Below are positions 10,069 through 20,019 of a DNA stretch of 64,000 bases, piece by piece; the stretch's first letter is position 1, and each line of letters starts with the position of its first letter. The translations under genes and the position numbers were made by a program. The stretch is from assembly GCF_000317105.1 (NCBI RefSeq), contig NC_019693.1, forward strand, positions 682,001 through 746,000. Reading direction: 5' to 3'. The notes under the pieces are model-generated. The model was not told the origin of the DNA and made no database searches. It worked only from the letters and a program-made list of their open reading frames with translations. Origin of the DNA: Oscillatoria acuminata PCC 6304 (GTDB taxonomy: Bacteria > Cyanobacteriota > Cyanobacteriia > Cyanobacteriales > Laspinemataceae).

Positions 10069-10839
10069 ATGAATAAAAGAAGTGTTCATGTTGGAGATTT
10101 GACCGAAAATTTCCCAGCGGATATCAAGACTGATGAACTTCTTGGGGACAAGTTGAAGCCAGCCAGAGAGAAGTATAGCTTGCGCGATCGCCTCACGGGA
10201 TTATTCCCTGTGATGGTGGCTGTCTATCTCCCCACCTTCATCATTGTGTTGCTAGTCCGACAGCAAAATCGAGTCCCCATTCATCATCTTATGGGGGACC
10301 CAGCTAAAATTGCTGGTTGGCCTTTTTATCTAGGAATGGTCACCAAATTTGGAATTTTATTATGGTGTGCCACCGCTGCCATTTGTCTGTTTACTTCCCT
10401 TTATCTCAAACCCCTGAGTCCCTCCCTGAAACATCAACGCTTTATTCTCTTTGGTGGGTTGATCACCACAGTCTTGATGCTGGATGATTCTTTTCAGTTT
10501 CATGAGGAAGTCTTTCCCACTTATTTCGGCATCCCGGAAAAAATGGTTTATTTAGCCTATGTGATCATGGTGGCGCTGTACCTGGTGAAATTTCATAAAA
10601 TTATCTGGAACAGCCGGTATTTACTGTTCTTGGGATTTGCCTTTGTCTGCTTTGCCTTGTCTATTTTGCTGGATATGCGGGCCATCATCGATTTAGTAGA
10701 GAGGGGGCTGATCTACGATCGCGACCGGGCTTTATTAGAAAATGGATTTAAGCTATTTGGGATTGTGAGTTGGTTTACTTATTTTTCCTTAACCTGCAAA
10801 GAACAGCTTCAACAAGGGATGCACCGCTGGCAATCCTAA
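10069..10839 (+). CDS. Multi-pass membrane protein, unknown function
   Basis: From ATG 10069, preceded by AGAGGG, the product has 256 residues. An in-frame ATG at 9979 would add 30 residues but has no ribosome site. After a charged N-terminus of about 45 residues there are hydrophobic segments at about 45-65, 90-115, 128-145, 170-188, 196-215 and 235-250. A DDSFQFHEE stretch sits at about residues 142-150, where acidic and histidine residues lie at a membrane boundary and could bind metal; that is inference. I do not recognise the family. It is convergent with the TpsA gene, with 17 bases between the two stops. Confidence 0.75.
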   Translation: MNKRSVHVGDLTENFPADIKTDELLGDKLKPAREKYSLRDRLTGLFPVMVAVYLPTFIIVLLVRQQNRVPIHHLMGDPAKIAGWPFYLGMVTKFGILLWCATAAICLFTSLYLKPLSPSLKHQRFILFGGLITTVLMLDDSFQFHEEVFPTYFGIPEKMVYLAYVIMVALYLVKFHKIIWNSRYLLFLGFAFVCFALSILLDMRAIIDLVERGLIYDRDRALLENGFKLFGIVSWFTYFSLTCKEQLQQGMHRWQS

Positions 10840-10856
10840 GTAGAACCGATCGCCCT

Positions 10857-13800
10857 TTAGGATCGCGGATGACAATTCTCCGGGGTATTCCAGCGATCGC
10901 CAGGGTGGTTGGAAGTGGGTGCAGTGGTGAGGATGAGTTGACCATTGGGAGCGATCGCCCAGGTATTGGCCTCTACAAAGGAAGGAGTCGGAGGTGTGAT
11001 GGCGGGTCGATCGCGAGTGAACCGCTGTGGGGTTAAATCCGAATTGCTGTGCCGGGTTCCCAAATCCTCCAGGATGCGATCGCCATTGAAGGGGTCGGTG
11101 GGATTCGGGGGTAATCCTCCGCGTCCTGTGACAATAAACTCACTTTGGGATGCTCCGGTTCCACAACCTTCAAAAACCAGATTTGCCAGGTTGAGCATTT
11201 CTGAGGGGAGAGCAATTAACCCTTGGGTGGGTTGCAGATCCGGCGTGTTGACTGAGACCACTCCATCAAGGCCTTGGCTAGAACTGGCACTAATTTGACT
11301 CTCAGGACTCTCAAACAGAGCTTGGGTGAAAATTTGGATTTTTCCGCCCATGCCTTCTACCGCATTGGCCCGAATGCGACTATTTTCTAGTAAGGCGATC
11401 GCATCGGTGGCGACTGCCACATTGCCGCCATCCCCAGTTCCTAACGCTTCGGCGGAAATAGCAGACCTTTGTCGCAGAGTGAGGAGATCATTGACCTCTA
11501 ATTGAACATTCCCGCCTCGACCGGATGCGGCAATTCCCAACAAGAACCCATCATTTAGACTCAAGCGATCGGTGGTAATGTTAAGATTACCAGCCTCTCC
11601 GGTGCCTTGAGCGCTGACAGAGATCCCACTGTTATCTAGAGTCAGCGATCGCGTATCGATTTGCAAAAATCCGGCATCGCCGATTCCCTGGGTGAACGTT
11701 TCTAAGGCACTTTGGCCTTGCAGTTCCACGGATTCGGATGCAGTAATTCCCAAAAAACCTGCATTTCCCTCACCGGAAGCAAAGGTGGAGACAAAGGATT
11801 GATTTTGGAGGCTCAATTGACCTGTTTGGATCAGCACATATCCCGCACTTCCCCCTCCTTGACTGGTGGAAATCATGGAGGATTGGTTTTGGAGTTGGAC
11901 GGACTCCCATGCGTTGACCTGAATATTTCCCCCGGATCCAGTGGCGAGGGTGGAAGCGATGATTTGCGATCGGTCTTGTAAGCGTAAGTCACCTGTATCG
12001 ATAAAGATATCACCGGCTGGACCACTACCGCCAGTTCCGGTTAGCAAATAAGCGCCTTGGAGATCAATGCGATCGCGGGCGCGGACTCTCAGGGTTCCCC
12101 CAGTTCCCTGAGTGAGGGTTCCGGTGGCGATGTGAGCGCCGTTGCGAACGCTAAGTCTCCCGGTTTCCAGGGTGAGATTGCCGGCGTTACCGGAAACGGA
12201 ACTCACGGTAAATAATCCATCCTGAATCTGATCGGGGTCAAACCCGCCTTCTACAACCGCTTGCCCTAAATTAAAGGTTCCGGTTCCGGTCAGTTCTACA
12301 AAGTCCGTCGCTTGAATCGTGAGGTTGCCTCCATCGCCGGTCCCCAAGGTGGAGGTGGAGATGAACGCCCCATCCCGCACAATCAGCGATTCTGTATTCA
12401 GGGTCAAATTTCCCGCCCGTCCCTCGGACTGAGTTTGGGTTTTGACACTGCTCAGAGATCGTCCATCAGCACTAATGCCGCTGATTTCTATTTCTGAGGC
12501 CGTTACGGCGATAATTCCCCCAGGAACTGAGGCGAAGGTGCTGGCGGCAATCTGAGCGCCGTCTTGAACCCGGAGTTGTCCGGTTTGAATCCGGATATTT
12601 CCGGCAGGTTGAGTCGCGTTGACGTAGGCACTGGCAAAGATGCCACTGTTAAACCGACCGGCAGAACTGGTTCCCCTGGCCTGGATGGAGTCAGATACCG
12701 TGATGGTGATGGTTCCTCCCACACCGGCACCAAAGGTCGAGGCGGCGATCGCCCCCCCATTTTCCAGGGTGAGGGTTTGTGCATTCAAGGTCAGATCCCC
12801 GGCATCTCCATTGCCCAAATTATCGGCAAACAGTTCGGATTCGACGAGGTGGACGTTGCCACTGTTGACGGTTAAATTGCCTCCGTTACCATCGGCAAAG
12901 GTAGCGGTAGAAATAAAGGCGGAGTCGGCAAGCTGTAGGGAGGGGGTATTTAAAGTGAGGTTGCCCCCGTTGCCGGTATTGAAGGTGAGAGAAAAAATGC
13001 CAGTTCCGATGTCATCGGGGCGGGTCACTTGATTGCTAAACAGGCGATCGAGGGTTTGGTTAAAGCTGTTGTCCCCAGTCATGACCACTGCATCGGTTGC
13101 CTGAATGGTGAGTTGGCCTCCGGTGCCACTGCCAAAGGTGGAGGCAGAAATCAAGGCGCGATCGCTTAAGTTCAGGCGTTCCGTGGTGATTTCAATGCCT
13201 CTGCCGGTTCCGTTCCCCAATGTATCGGCTAAAATTCGGGATTGGTCGGTGAGGGTGATATCGCGACTGCCGATGCGGATTTGTCCTCCCGCTTCTCCAC
13301 TCACATCTAGTAATGCACCGGCTGAAAGTGTGGTGTTTTGGGCACTCAGGTCGATTGTACCACTGGGTGCCCTCAGTTGTGCGCCGGAGATTGCCAAGTT
13401 GTCCCCGACTAAGGCTAATTGTTGGCCGGTGGGGACTTGTAGGCGAGCATCTTTGACGGTAATATTCCCCGGATCGCTGCCGAGTTGTAACCCAATGGGT
13501 GAACTCACAGTTAATAAGGGAGGGTTGTCCCCAGGATTGGCTGGAAATTCGGTGCGATCGGCAAATTGGATTCGGTCCCCGGCACTGGCAAAAAATGAAC
13601 CCCCAATATTTAACTGAGCATTCGCCCCAAATATTATTCCGTTAGGGTTTAATAAAAATAGATTAGCCCTGCCATTGGCTTGGAGAATTCCATCAATATT
13701 CGAGGGGTTAATTCCGGTGATTCGGGTGAAGATATTTTGTAGGGTACTGCCTTGATTAAAATAGGCGGTCCCCCCTGTCGGCACATTAAATTCTGTAAAA

Positions 13801-14012
13801 CTATGGAAGAGATTGGACCCAGTAGAAGTACCCCCGGTAATGACCAGGCGATCGCCCTGGGGGGTAACGATAGAATTGACCGGAAGCGTGGTATCAGGAA
13901 CAATTTGAGCGCTGCTGGGAGAGCAAAGTAGGCCAAGGGAAAAGGGTAAAAGCAACCAGTGGATTTGCCAGGGGGGGTTGAGTTTAACCTGCCGAATTAG
14001 AGACAACATCAT
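10857..14012 (-). CDS. Two-partner secretion TpsA, haemagglutinin N-terminal domain
   Basis: This is a predicted secreted beta-helix adhesin-like protein of 1,051 residues. A signal peptide (hydrophobic core LLLPFSLGLLC, end SSAQ) occupies about residues 1-36. The haemagglutination-activity (TPS) domain follows at about 37-165, with the typical NLFHSFTEFNV, GINPSNIDG and ANLFLLNPNGIIFG blocks. The rest is a run of imperfect beta-strand repeats (AGNLTL, GGNLTI, DGAFISTST) typical of right-handed beta-helices. Such proteins cross the outer membrane through a TpsB/FhaC-type pore, but no TpsB gene is in this window. Cyanobacterial members are often found near CHAT-TPR genes, as here 7.5 kb away. 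The adhesive role is family inference. Confidence 0.92.
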   Translation of the reverse strand: MMLSLIRQVKLNPPWQIHWLLLPFSLGLLCSPSSAQIVPDTTLPVNSIVTPQGDRLVITGGTSTGSNLFHSFTEFNVPTGGTAYFNQGSTLQNIFTRITGINPSNIDGILQANGRANLFLLNPNGIIFGANAQLNIGGSFFASAGDRIQFADRTEFPANPGDNPPLLTVSSPIGLQLGSDPGNITVKDARLQVPTGQQLALVGDNLAISGAQLRAPSGTIDLSAQNTTLSAGALLDVSGEAGGQIRIGSRDITLTDQSRILADTLGNGTGRGIEITTERLNLSDRALISASTFGSGTGGQLTIQATDAVVMTGDNSFNQTLDRLFSNQVTRPDDIGTGIFSLTFNTGNGGNLTLNTPSLQLADSAFISTATFADGNGGNLTVNSGNVHLVESELFADNLGNGDAGDLTLNAQTLTLENGGAIAASTFGAGVGGTITITVSDSIQARGTSSAGRFNSGIFASAYVNATQPAGNIRIQTGQLRVQDGAQIAASTFASVPGGIIAVTASEIEISGISADGRSLSSVKTQTQSEGRAGNLTLNTESLIVRDGAFISTSTLGTGDGGNLTIQATDFVELTGTGTFNLGQAVVEGGFDPDQIQDGLFTVSSVSGNAGNLTLETGRLSVRNGAHIATGTLTQGTGGTLRVRARDRIDLQGAYLLTGTGGSGPAGDIFIDTGDLRLQDRSQIIASTLATGSGGNIQVNAWESVQLQNQSSMISTSQGGGSAGYVLIQTGQLSLQNQSFVSTFASGEGNAGFLGITASESVELQGQSALETFTQGIGDAGFLQIDTRSLTLDNSGISVSAQGTGEAGNLNITTDRLSLNDGFLLGIAASGRGGNVQLEVNDLLTLRQRSAISAEALGTGDGGNVAVATDAIALLENSRIRANAVEGMGGKIQIFTQALFESPESQISASSSQGLDGVVSVNTPDLQPTQGLIALPSEMLNLANLVFEGCGTGASQSEFIVTGRGGLPPNPTDPFNGDRILEDLGTRHSNSDLTPQRFTRDRPAITPPTPSFVEANTWAIAPNGQLILTTAPTSNHPGDRWNTPENCHPRS

Positions 14013-14425
14013 GGCACAAAAGTGACAGGCCGGATCTTCCCCTCTAGGGTATCACAAGTTGGGGAAAAGGCATGGCAACAGGTGAGTTTTTGGGGGGGTG
14101 ATGAGAACCCGGGTCAAGTCTTCAATCAAGGGGACTGGGACCCGGGTTTCGGCCCTGATCCGGTGCTAATGGACACAGAGTTTGTCAAGAACCTGGAATT
14201 TTGTCCTCTCTCTCATGCTTTACCCTATCCTAGAACGCCGGTAGCAGTCGAGGGATGACCGGGACCAACCGGATCAGGAGTGCCGGTTAAGATACTGCTT
14301 TGTGCAAGTCCCGCACTCCCCACGTTTTAGAGGCGATCGCCTAGGGCAAATTGTTGGTCCGGAACCCGGGTAAAATTATGATAATATTATTAAAATCATC
14401 TAACTTTATAATTAGGAAACCTTTG
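14013..14425. other. Spacer between tpsA and methyltransferase genes
   Basis: No gene is recognised. The region holds the divergent promoters for the TpsA gene (minus) and the methyltransferase gene (plus), including an AT-rich stretch at 14375-14415, but no clear hexamer pair. Confidence 0.45.
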
Positions 14426-15208
14426 ATGAGTTCTGAGATTCCCATTACTGAAGAACACCCGAGCGAGGCTAGTTTAGAAGCCCTTGACTCCAGACCCGAA
14501 ATTTATCCCGGGGAAGTTTTTGCGAATGTGGCTGATTTTGATAGTGGCATTCGCCAACTCTTACCGATTTATGATGAATTATTGGCGGCGTTATTGCGTT
14601 GTATTCCGGTTACTAGCCAACGAATTTTAGAATTAGGGTGTGGGACGGGAGAACTCAGCCTCAAACTGTTGGCGCACTGTCCAGATGCAGAGTTGGTGGC
14701 AGTGGATTATTCCTCACGAATGTTGAGCGTTTGTCAGGATAAAATTACAGCGGCAGGCTATGGGGAACGGGTGCGATGGATTGAAGCTGATTTTGGCAAT
14801 TTAGCGACCTTAAATGTGCGAATTGCACCGCATCAGGGGTTTGATGCCTGTGCCTCTTCGTTAGCGATTCATCATCTCACCGATCCGCTCAAATTGAAGC
14901 TGTTTAAATGGGTTTGTCAAAATCTGTCCCCAGGGGGATGTTTTTGGAATGCTGACCCCGTACTATCAGAAACTCCAGCATTAGAGGCTGTTTATCAGGC
15001 AGTCAGAGAGGAGGGGGTAACAGCACAGGGAATCACCCTGGAAAAAGTGCGAGCTAAATGTGGGAAAAGCATTCCCCAGGGATATTCGGGTCCCGATCGC
15101 TTGGCAACGGTGTTAGAACAGGTAGAGCTTTTGAAATCTGCCAATTTTGCCACAGTAGCCATCCCTTGGAAACACTATGGACTGGCGGTTTTTGGGGGGA
15201 TTTGTTAG
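14426..15208 (+). CDS. Class I SAM-dependent methyltransferase
   Basis: The 260-residue protein carries the Rossmann SAM-binding motif I ILELGCGTGELSLKLL at about residues 70-85, an acidic motif II end (LVAVDYSSRML) and a later FDACASSLAIHHL post-II motif typical of ubiquinone-type small-molecule methyltransferases. The substrate cannot be read from sequence. I chose ATG 14426 (MSSEIP), which has AGGAAA before it, over an ATG 75 bases upstream whose extension is hydrophobic and unlike the family. It stands alone between spacers. Confidence 0.85.
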   Translation: MSSEIPITEEHPSEASLEALDSRPEIYPGEVFANVADFDSGIRQLLPIYDELLAALLRCIPVTSQRILELGCGTGELSLKLLAHCPDAELVAVDYSSRMLSVCQDKITAAGYGERVRWIEADFGNLATLNVRIAPHQGFDACASSLAIHHLTDPLKLKLFKWVCQNLSPGGCFWNADPVLSETPALEAVYQAVREEGVTAQGITLEKVRAKCGKSIPQGYSGPDRLATVLEQVELLKSANFATVAIPWKHYGLAVFGGIC

Positions 15209-15515
15209 ACCGATGAGGGCGACAGAGGCGGGGAAAAAGGCCAGATCCAGTGGCAGTTTGTCGAGCAGGACCAGAAACCCGGCGCTGATTGTGGGGTTTA
15301 GTCCTGGGAAATTTTGAGTCAAACTCAGTCCTAGACGGGAGTAAAAACCGTTATAATTTCCAAAATAGGTGGCGATCGGGACTCACCCCGGTCACTCCTG
15401 TGGTAAAAGATTTCTCTCGATTGTCTGAGGCGTTCCGCTATTTAGAGAGTAATCTGGCTCAAGCAATCATGGGGTCTTAATTCAAAAGACTCGTGTCCCC
15501 CTAGCGAGGAAATCA
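15209..15515. other. Spacer before the hybrid kinase
   Basis: Short frames occur on both strands, but none has a ribosome site or recognisable family. The plus-strand stretch ending in LSEAFRYLESNLAQAIMGS at 15480 looks protein-like and could be a remnant. The region probably carries the kinase promoter. Confidence 0.4.
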
Positions 15516-18500
15516 ATGTTGGAACAATCACGCTCCCCGATCCGGCGCTATAGTTTTGCTGTAGTCACGGTAGTTTTGTCTTTGCTCTTGAAGTTTTTAA
15601 TTTCTTCAGAATTCATGACAAACAACCCGTTTTTATTGTTTAGCGTAACGGTAGCGGTGAGTGCTTGGTATGGAGGATTTCAAGCTGGATTGCTGGCTAC
15701 ACTTTTAGCCGCAGCTTGTGGTGAATATTTCTTTTTATTGCCGTTTTATTCCTTTGGGGTACATAGTCCTGGGCAAACTTTAGCCTTGGGGGTGTTTCTG
15801 TTAGAAGGATTTGCAATCAGTTGGCTGATTTCAGCCCTTTACACCGCCCGCCAAAAATTAGAAATTCATGCTCTGGGGTTAGAAAATACCCAGGAACAAT
15901 TTCGACAGATTGCTGAAAATATTGATTGCCTGATTTGGATGACTGACCCGGAGAAAACGGAAGTTTTTTATGTCAGTCCTCAATATGAACAGATGTGGGG
16001 GCGATCGCTAGAGAGTTTGTATCAGCAACCCTCCTCATTTTTGGAAGGAGTACATCCCGAGGACCGCGATCGCGTCAGAACCGCTTTAGCTAAACAATCT
16101 AGCGGACCCTATAATGAAGAATATCGCACGGTGCATCCGGACGGCACAGTTCGTTGGGTGCGATCGCGGGCCTTTCCAATTCGCGAGAATCGCACGGGAG
16201 ATGTGTTTCGAGTTGCGGGAATTGTTGAAGATATCACCGAACGCAAACAGATAGAACAAGAGTTTTTACAGGCGAATGGGCGGTATCAACTGGCCTCAAC
16301 TGCCGTCAATTGTGTGATTTATGACTGGGATTTAGAGAGTCAGCAGGTAGTTCGCAGTGAAAGCCTCAGCCAACTCTTAGGCTTTCCCTTAGCCGAAGAG
16401 GAACAAGATGCCCATTGGTGGCTTTCTCTGATCCATCCCGAGGACCTGGAACCGGCCTTTATTGCCATGAATAAGGCGTTAGAACATGATAATCGGTTTG
16501 ATATAGAATATCGCATTCGGCACCAAGATGGCCAATATTTGAATGTATCCGATCGCGGGGCAATTCTGCGGGATGAGTCAGGGAAAGCGGTGCGCGTGAT
16601 TGGCACGACGATTGATATCAGCGATCGCAAAAAAGCCGAAATCGAGTTACAAAAACGAGAAGAACTCTTCCGGACCTCGGTGGAAAACTTGCTGGATTGT
16701 TTTGGAATCTATACGTCAGTGCGGGATGAAGTCGGAAAAATTATAGACTTTCGCGTTGAATATGTCAATGCAGCAACCTGTGCCAATACTGGATTTTCCC
16801 GGGAAGAACAACAAGGGAAAAGACTCTGCGATTTATTTCCCGGACACCGAGATACCGGACTCTTTGACGAATATTGCCAAGTCGTTGACACCAGACAACC
16901 TTTGGTCAAAGATTCCTTTGTAGACGAAAAACTCACCACCGCAACAGGAGTCACCAAAGCATTTGATATCCGAAGCGTTGCATTTGGAGATGGATTTCTG
17001 GCAACCTGGCGGGATATCACCGATCGCAAACAAGTGGAAGATGAACTCTACCGACGGGAACGAGAATTTACAGCTTTGGCAGAAAATTCACCGGATATTA
17101 TTGCGCGGTTTGACCGAAAAATGCGTCCTTTGTATGTCAACCAAGCCATCTACCGAGTCACTGGGCGATCGCCAGAAGAGTTCCTCAGCACAAGTAACCT
17201 AGAACTCACCTTTCCCGGAACCCTTTCGCCAGAGTGCCAAGCCGCAATTGCCCAAGTCTTTGCCACAGGCGAGGAAGGAGAAATTGAATGTGAATTAACC
17301 GATATCAAAGGAGGGATTCGATATTATCAGTCTCGCTTAGTTCCGGAATTTGACCGCGATGGCACAGTGGAATCGGTCCTGTTGTTGAGTCGGGATATAA
17401 CGGAATATAAACTCGCTCGGGCTACATCTGATCGCAACCAGGAACGGCTACGATTGGCTTTGGAATCTGCAAAATTAGGCTTATGGGATTACGATTTAGA
17501 CTCCCAAGAAATTTCTGTATCCCAGCGATGTTTTGACATCTTTGGACTAGACTTACCCTCGAATCGCATTCAATATGCTCAGTTCGTTGAATGTCTGCAT
17601 CCCGAGGACCGGGACCGGGTGAATCGCGCTGTACAACGTGCGATTAATGAGGAGGCGGATTATGACATCGAGTATCGAATTATCCGAACGGACGGCATCC
17701 TGCGTTGGATTGCGGCAAAAGGTCGAGCTTTTTATGATGAGAGGGGGACGGCAGTGCGGATGGGGGGAGTCCTCCTGGATATTACCGAACGGAAAAAGGC
17801 CGAGGAAGAACGCGATCGCCTCCTCAAACAACTGGAATTTGAGCAACAATTGTTAAAAGCAGTCCTGCAACAAATGCCTGCCGGTGCGATCTTGGCTGAA
17901 GCGCCTTCTGGGAAAGTTCTGCTGAGTAACAAGCAAGCACAAGCCATTTGGAACGAGACGATCGCCGCAGAACATAACCTAGAAGAGTATCGCTTGTTCC
18001 AAGGACTGCATCCCGATGGACGACCCTATCAACCCCAAGAATTTCCCCTGTCTCGGGCGATCGCCTTCGGGGAGACAGTGATTGATGAAGAAATCGAAAT
18101 TCCCCTCACCAATGGTCACACTCAGATTGTGTGCCTGAGTGCTAAACCCGTGAAAAATTTAGCGGGACGAATTGTCGCTGGAGTGGTGATGTTCTACGAC
18201 ATTAGCGATCGCAAGTTAGCCGAACGCCAGCGTGAGGAGTTGCTCCTGCGCGAACAGGAAGCCCGCAGGCAGGCAGAAGCCGCCAGTCGCATGAAAGACG
18301 AATTTTTGGCAATTGTCTCTCACGAGTTGCGATCGCCCTTAAATGCGATTTTAGGCTGGTCTCGGTTGCTACGTCGGCGCAAACTCAACCCGGAAAAAAT
18401 GGCCCAGGCCCTGGAATCCATCGAACGCAACGCCGAAATGCAAACCCAGTTAATAGAAGACCTCCTGGACATTTCGCGCATCATTCGCGGCAAAATTCGC

Positions 18501-19421
18501 CTCTACCTGCGTCCATTGCAATTAATCCCGGCAATTGAAGCAGCAATCAATACCGTGCGTCCGACGGCAGAGATTAAAAAAATCAAGTTGGTAACCACCC
18601 TTGATCCCGGGGTGGGATTGGTTTCCGGAGATGGCGATCGCCTTCAACAAGTGGTCTGGAATCTGCTCTCAAATGCCGTAAAATTTACCCCAGAAGGCGG
18701 ACGAGTCGAGATTTGTTTAGAACGGGTGGAAAACTGGATACAAATCCGGATTATTGATAGCGGAATCGGCATCGAAGCAGAATTTTTGCCTTATATGTTT
18801 GAACGCTTCCAGCAGGCAGATAGTAAAACCACGCGATCGCATGGGGGATTAGGATTAGGATTGGCGATCGTCCGCAACCTTGTCGAACTGCATGGCGGCC
18901 ATATTTTTGCCGACAGTCCCGGACCTGGAAAAGGTTCTACCTTTGTGGTGCAACTCCCCTGCTTACAAGATACAAGCGATGGGATAGCCGAGCAATGTTT
19001 GGGGTCGTCATCAGTGGAGTGCGATCAATCCTTCTTCTTAGAACTTGCTGGGTTAAAAATCTTAGTCGTAGATGATGAATTTGATACTCGGGAGTTTTTA
19101 ATCACCGCCTTGGAACAATATGGGGCCGAAGTATTTGCCGCTGCCTCCACTGCCGAGGCGATCGCCCTCATCCAAGAAATGCAACCGGAAATTCTCCTCA
19201 GTGACATCGGAATGCCCGGAGAAGATGGCTATACCTTAATTCGCCAAATCCGCACCTTACCCCCAGAACAAGGGGGACAAATTCCCGCTGCCGCTCTCAC
19301 TGCCTATACTCGCACCGAGGACCGCATTCTCGCCCTTGCCGCTGGATTTCAGATGCATATTCCTAAACCTATTGATCCGAGACATTTGATAGAAGTTGTG
19401 GGACAACTGCGGAATAAATAA
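15516..19421 (+). CDS. Hybrid sensor histidine kinase with six PAS domains and receiver
   Basis: This is a membrane-anchored phosphorelay sensor of 1,301 residues. Residues about 12-110 form a DUF4118-like set of membrane helices. Six PAS/PAC units follow (starting near 124, 248, 376, 510, 640 and 775), several ending in the DITERK-type PAC signature. A HisKA domain has phospho-acceptor His936 in VSHELRSP. A HATPase domain has N, G1 (DSGIGI) and G2 (GLGLGLAIV) boxes. A C-terminal receiver has acceptor Asp1230 in SDIGMPG and the conserved Lys in IPKPID. The PAS array suggests integration of several redox, light or ligand signals; the actual signals are unknown. No cognate response regulator is adjacent. 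Confidence 0.93.
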   Translation: MLEQSRSPIRRYSFAVVTVVLSLLLKFLISSEFMTNNPFLLFSVTVAVSAWYGGFQAGLLATLLAAACGEYFFLLPFYSFGVHSPGQTLALGVFLLEGFAISWLISALYTARQKLEIHALGLENTQEQFRQIAENIDCLIWMTDPEKTEVFYVSPQYEQMWGRSLESLYQQPSSFLEGVHPEDRDRVRTALAKQSSGPYNEEYRTVHPDGTVRWVRSRAFPIRENRTGDVFRVAGIVEDITERKQIEQEFLQANGRYQLASTAVNCVIYDWDLESQQVVRSESLSQLLGFPLAEEEQDAHWWLSLIHPEDLEPAFIAMNKALEHDNRFDIEYRIRHQDGQYLNVSDRGAILRDESGKAVRVIGTTIDISDRKKAEIELQKREELFRTSVENLLDCFGIYTSVRDEVGKIIDFRVEYVNAATCANTGFSREEQQGKRLCDLFPGHRDTGLFDEYCQVVDTRQPLVKDSFVDEKLTTATGVTKAFDIRSVAFGDGFLATWRDITDRKQVEDELYRREREFTALAENSPDIIARFDRKMRPLYVNQAIYRVTGRSPEEFLSTSNLELTFPGTLSPECQAAIAQVFATGEEGEIECELTDIKGGIRYYQSRLVPEFDRDGTVESVLLLSRDITEYKLARATSDRNQERLRLALESAKLGLWDYDLDSQEISVSQRCFDIFGLDLPSNRIQYAQFVECLHPEDRDRVNRAVQRAINEEADYDIEYRIIRTDGILRWIAAKGRAFYDERGTAVRMGGVLLDITERKKAEEERDRLLKQLEFEQQLLKAVLQQMPAGAILAEAPSGKVLLSNKQAQAIWNETIAAEHNLEEYRLFQGLHPDGRPYQPQEFPLSRAIAFGETVIDEEIEIPLTNGHTQIVCLSAKPVKNLAGRIVAGVVMFYDISDRKLAERQREELLLREQEARRQAEAASRMKDEFLAIVSHELRSPLNAILGWSRLLRRRKLNPEKMAQALESIERNAEMQTQLIEDLLDISRIIRGKIRLYLRPLQLIPAIEAAINTVRPTAEIKKIKLVTTLDPGVGLVSGDGDRLQQVVWNLLSNAVKFTPEGGRVEICLERVENWIQIRIIDSGIGIEAEFLPYMFERFQQADSKTTRSHGGLGLGLAIVRNLVELHGGHIFADSPGPGKGSTFVVQLPCLQDTSDGIAEQCLGSSSVECDQSFFLELAGLKILVVDDEFDTREFLITALEQYGAEVFAAASTAEAIALIQEMQPEILLSDIGMPGEDGYTLIRQIRTLPPEQGGQIPAAALTAYTRTEDRILALAAGFQMHIPKPIDPRHLIEVVGQLRNK

Positions 19422-19430
19422 TAAGTGAGA

Positions 19431-19626
19431 GACCTAACCCCCCAACCCCCTTCCCTGGGAGGGAAGGGGGAGCAAGAGGGACCTAACCCCCCAACCCCCT
19501 TCCCTGGGAGGGAAGGGGGAGCAAGAGGGACCTAACCCCCCAACCCCCTTCCCTGGGAGGGAAGGGGGAGCAAGAGGGACCTAACCCCCCAACCCCCTTC
19601 CCTGGGAGGGAAGGGGGAGCAAGAGT
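19431..19626. repeat. Four tandem copies of a 49-bp hairpin unit
   Basis: Units beginning GACCTAACCCCCCAACCCCC start at 19431, 19480, 19529 and 19578 and are almost identical. Each contains the inverted repeat CCCTTCCCTGGGAGGGAAGGG shape, so each can fold separately. A single related unit is at 34776-34818. It lies nine bases after the kinase stop. Confidence 0.9.
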
Positions 19627-19651
19627 AGGTTTTTACGCTCACAGTGATTTG

Positions 19652-19902
19652 CCTTACTTCCGGTCCCCTCCCCTGTGTCTTGGTCCGGGTTAGGGTGGGG
19701 TTCTTCTTGGGCGATCGCACGTCACGATGAATGCGTGAGTGGAGGGTCATGGTGAAGTGGCGATCGCACGTCACGATGAAATAGGTTGGCACCCGGCTCC
19801 ACACAGGCGCTTACGCCGCCAAGAGTGCGTGAAGTGGCGATCGCCCAAGAAGAACCCCACCCTAACCCGGACCTTGCCAAGGGGAGGGGACCGGAGGTAA
19901 GG
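19652..19902. repeat. Composite element with 66-bp inverted arms
   Basis: The left arm (19652-19718) and right arm (19837-19902) are near-perfect inverted copies containing GGTTAGGGTGGGGTTCTTC and ending in HIP1 octamers. The interior holds two direct copies of GCGATCGCACGTCACGATGA (19711 and 19760) and the block GGTTGGCACCCGGCTCCA. The same block, inverted, lies inside the related element at 34837-35258. Confidence 0.8.
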
Positions 19903-20019
19903 TGAGTCACCATACTCAAGCTCACATAATCCTCGTGCCGCCTCTACCGCCACCTCAATTATCATTTAATATCAAAACAAATAAAATCAAATCAAATCCC
20001 GCAAACCTCAATATTGAGA

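Noticed and set aside
15113-15322. Minus-strand hydrophobic frame after the methyltransferase
   Set aside because: It needs a TTG start without ribosome site and overlaps the methyltransferase gene.
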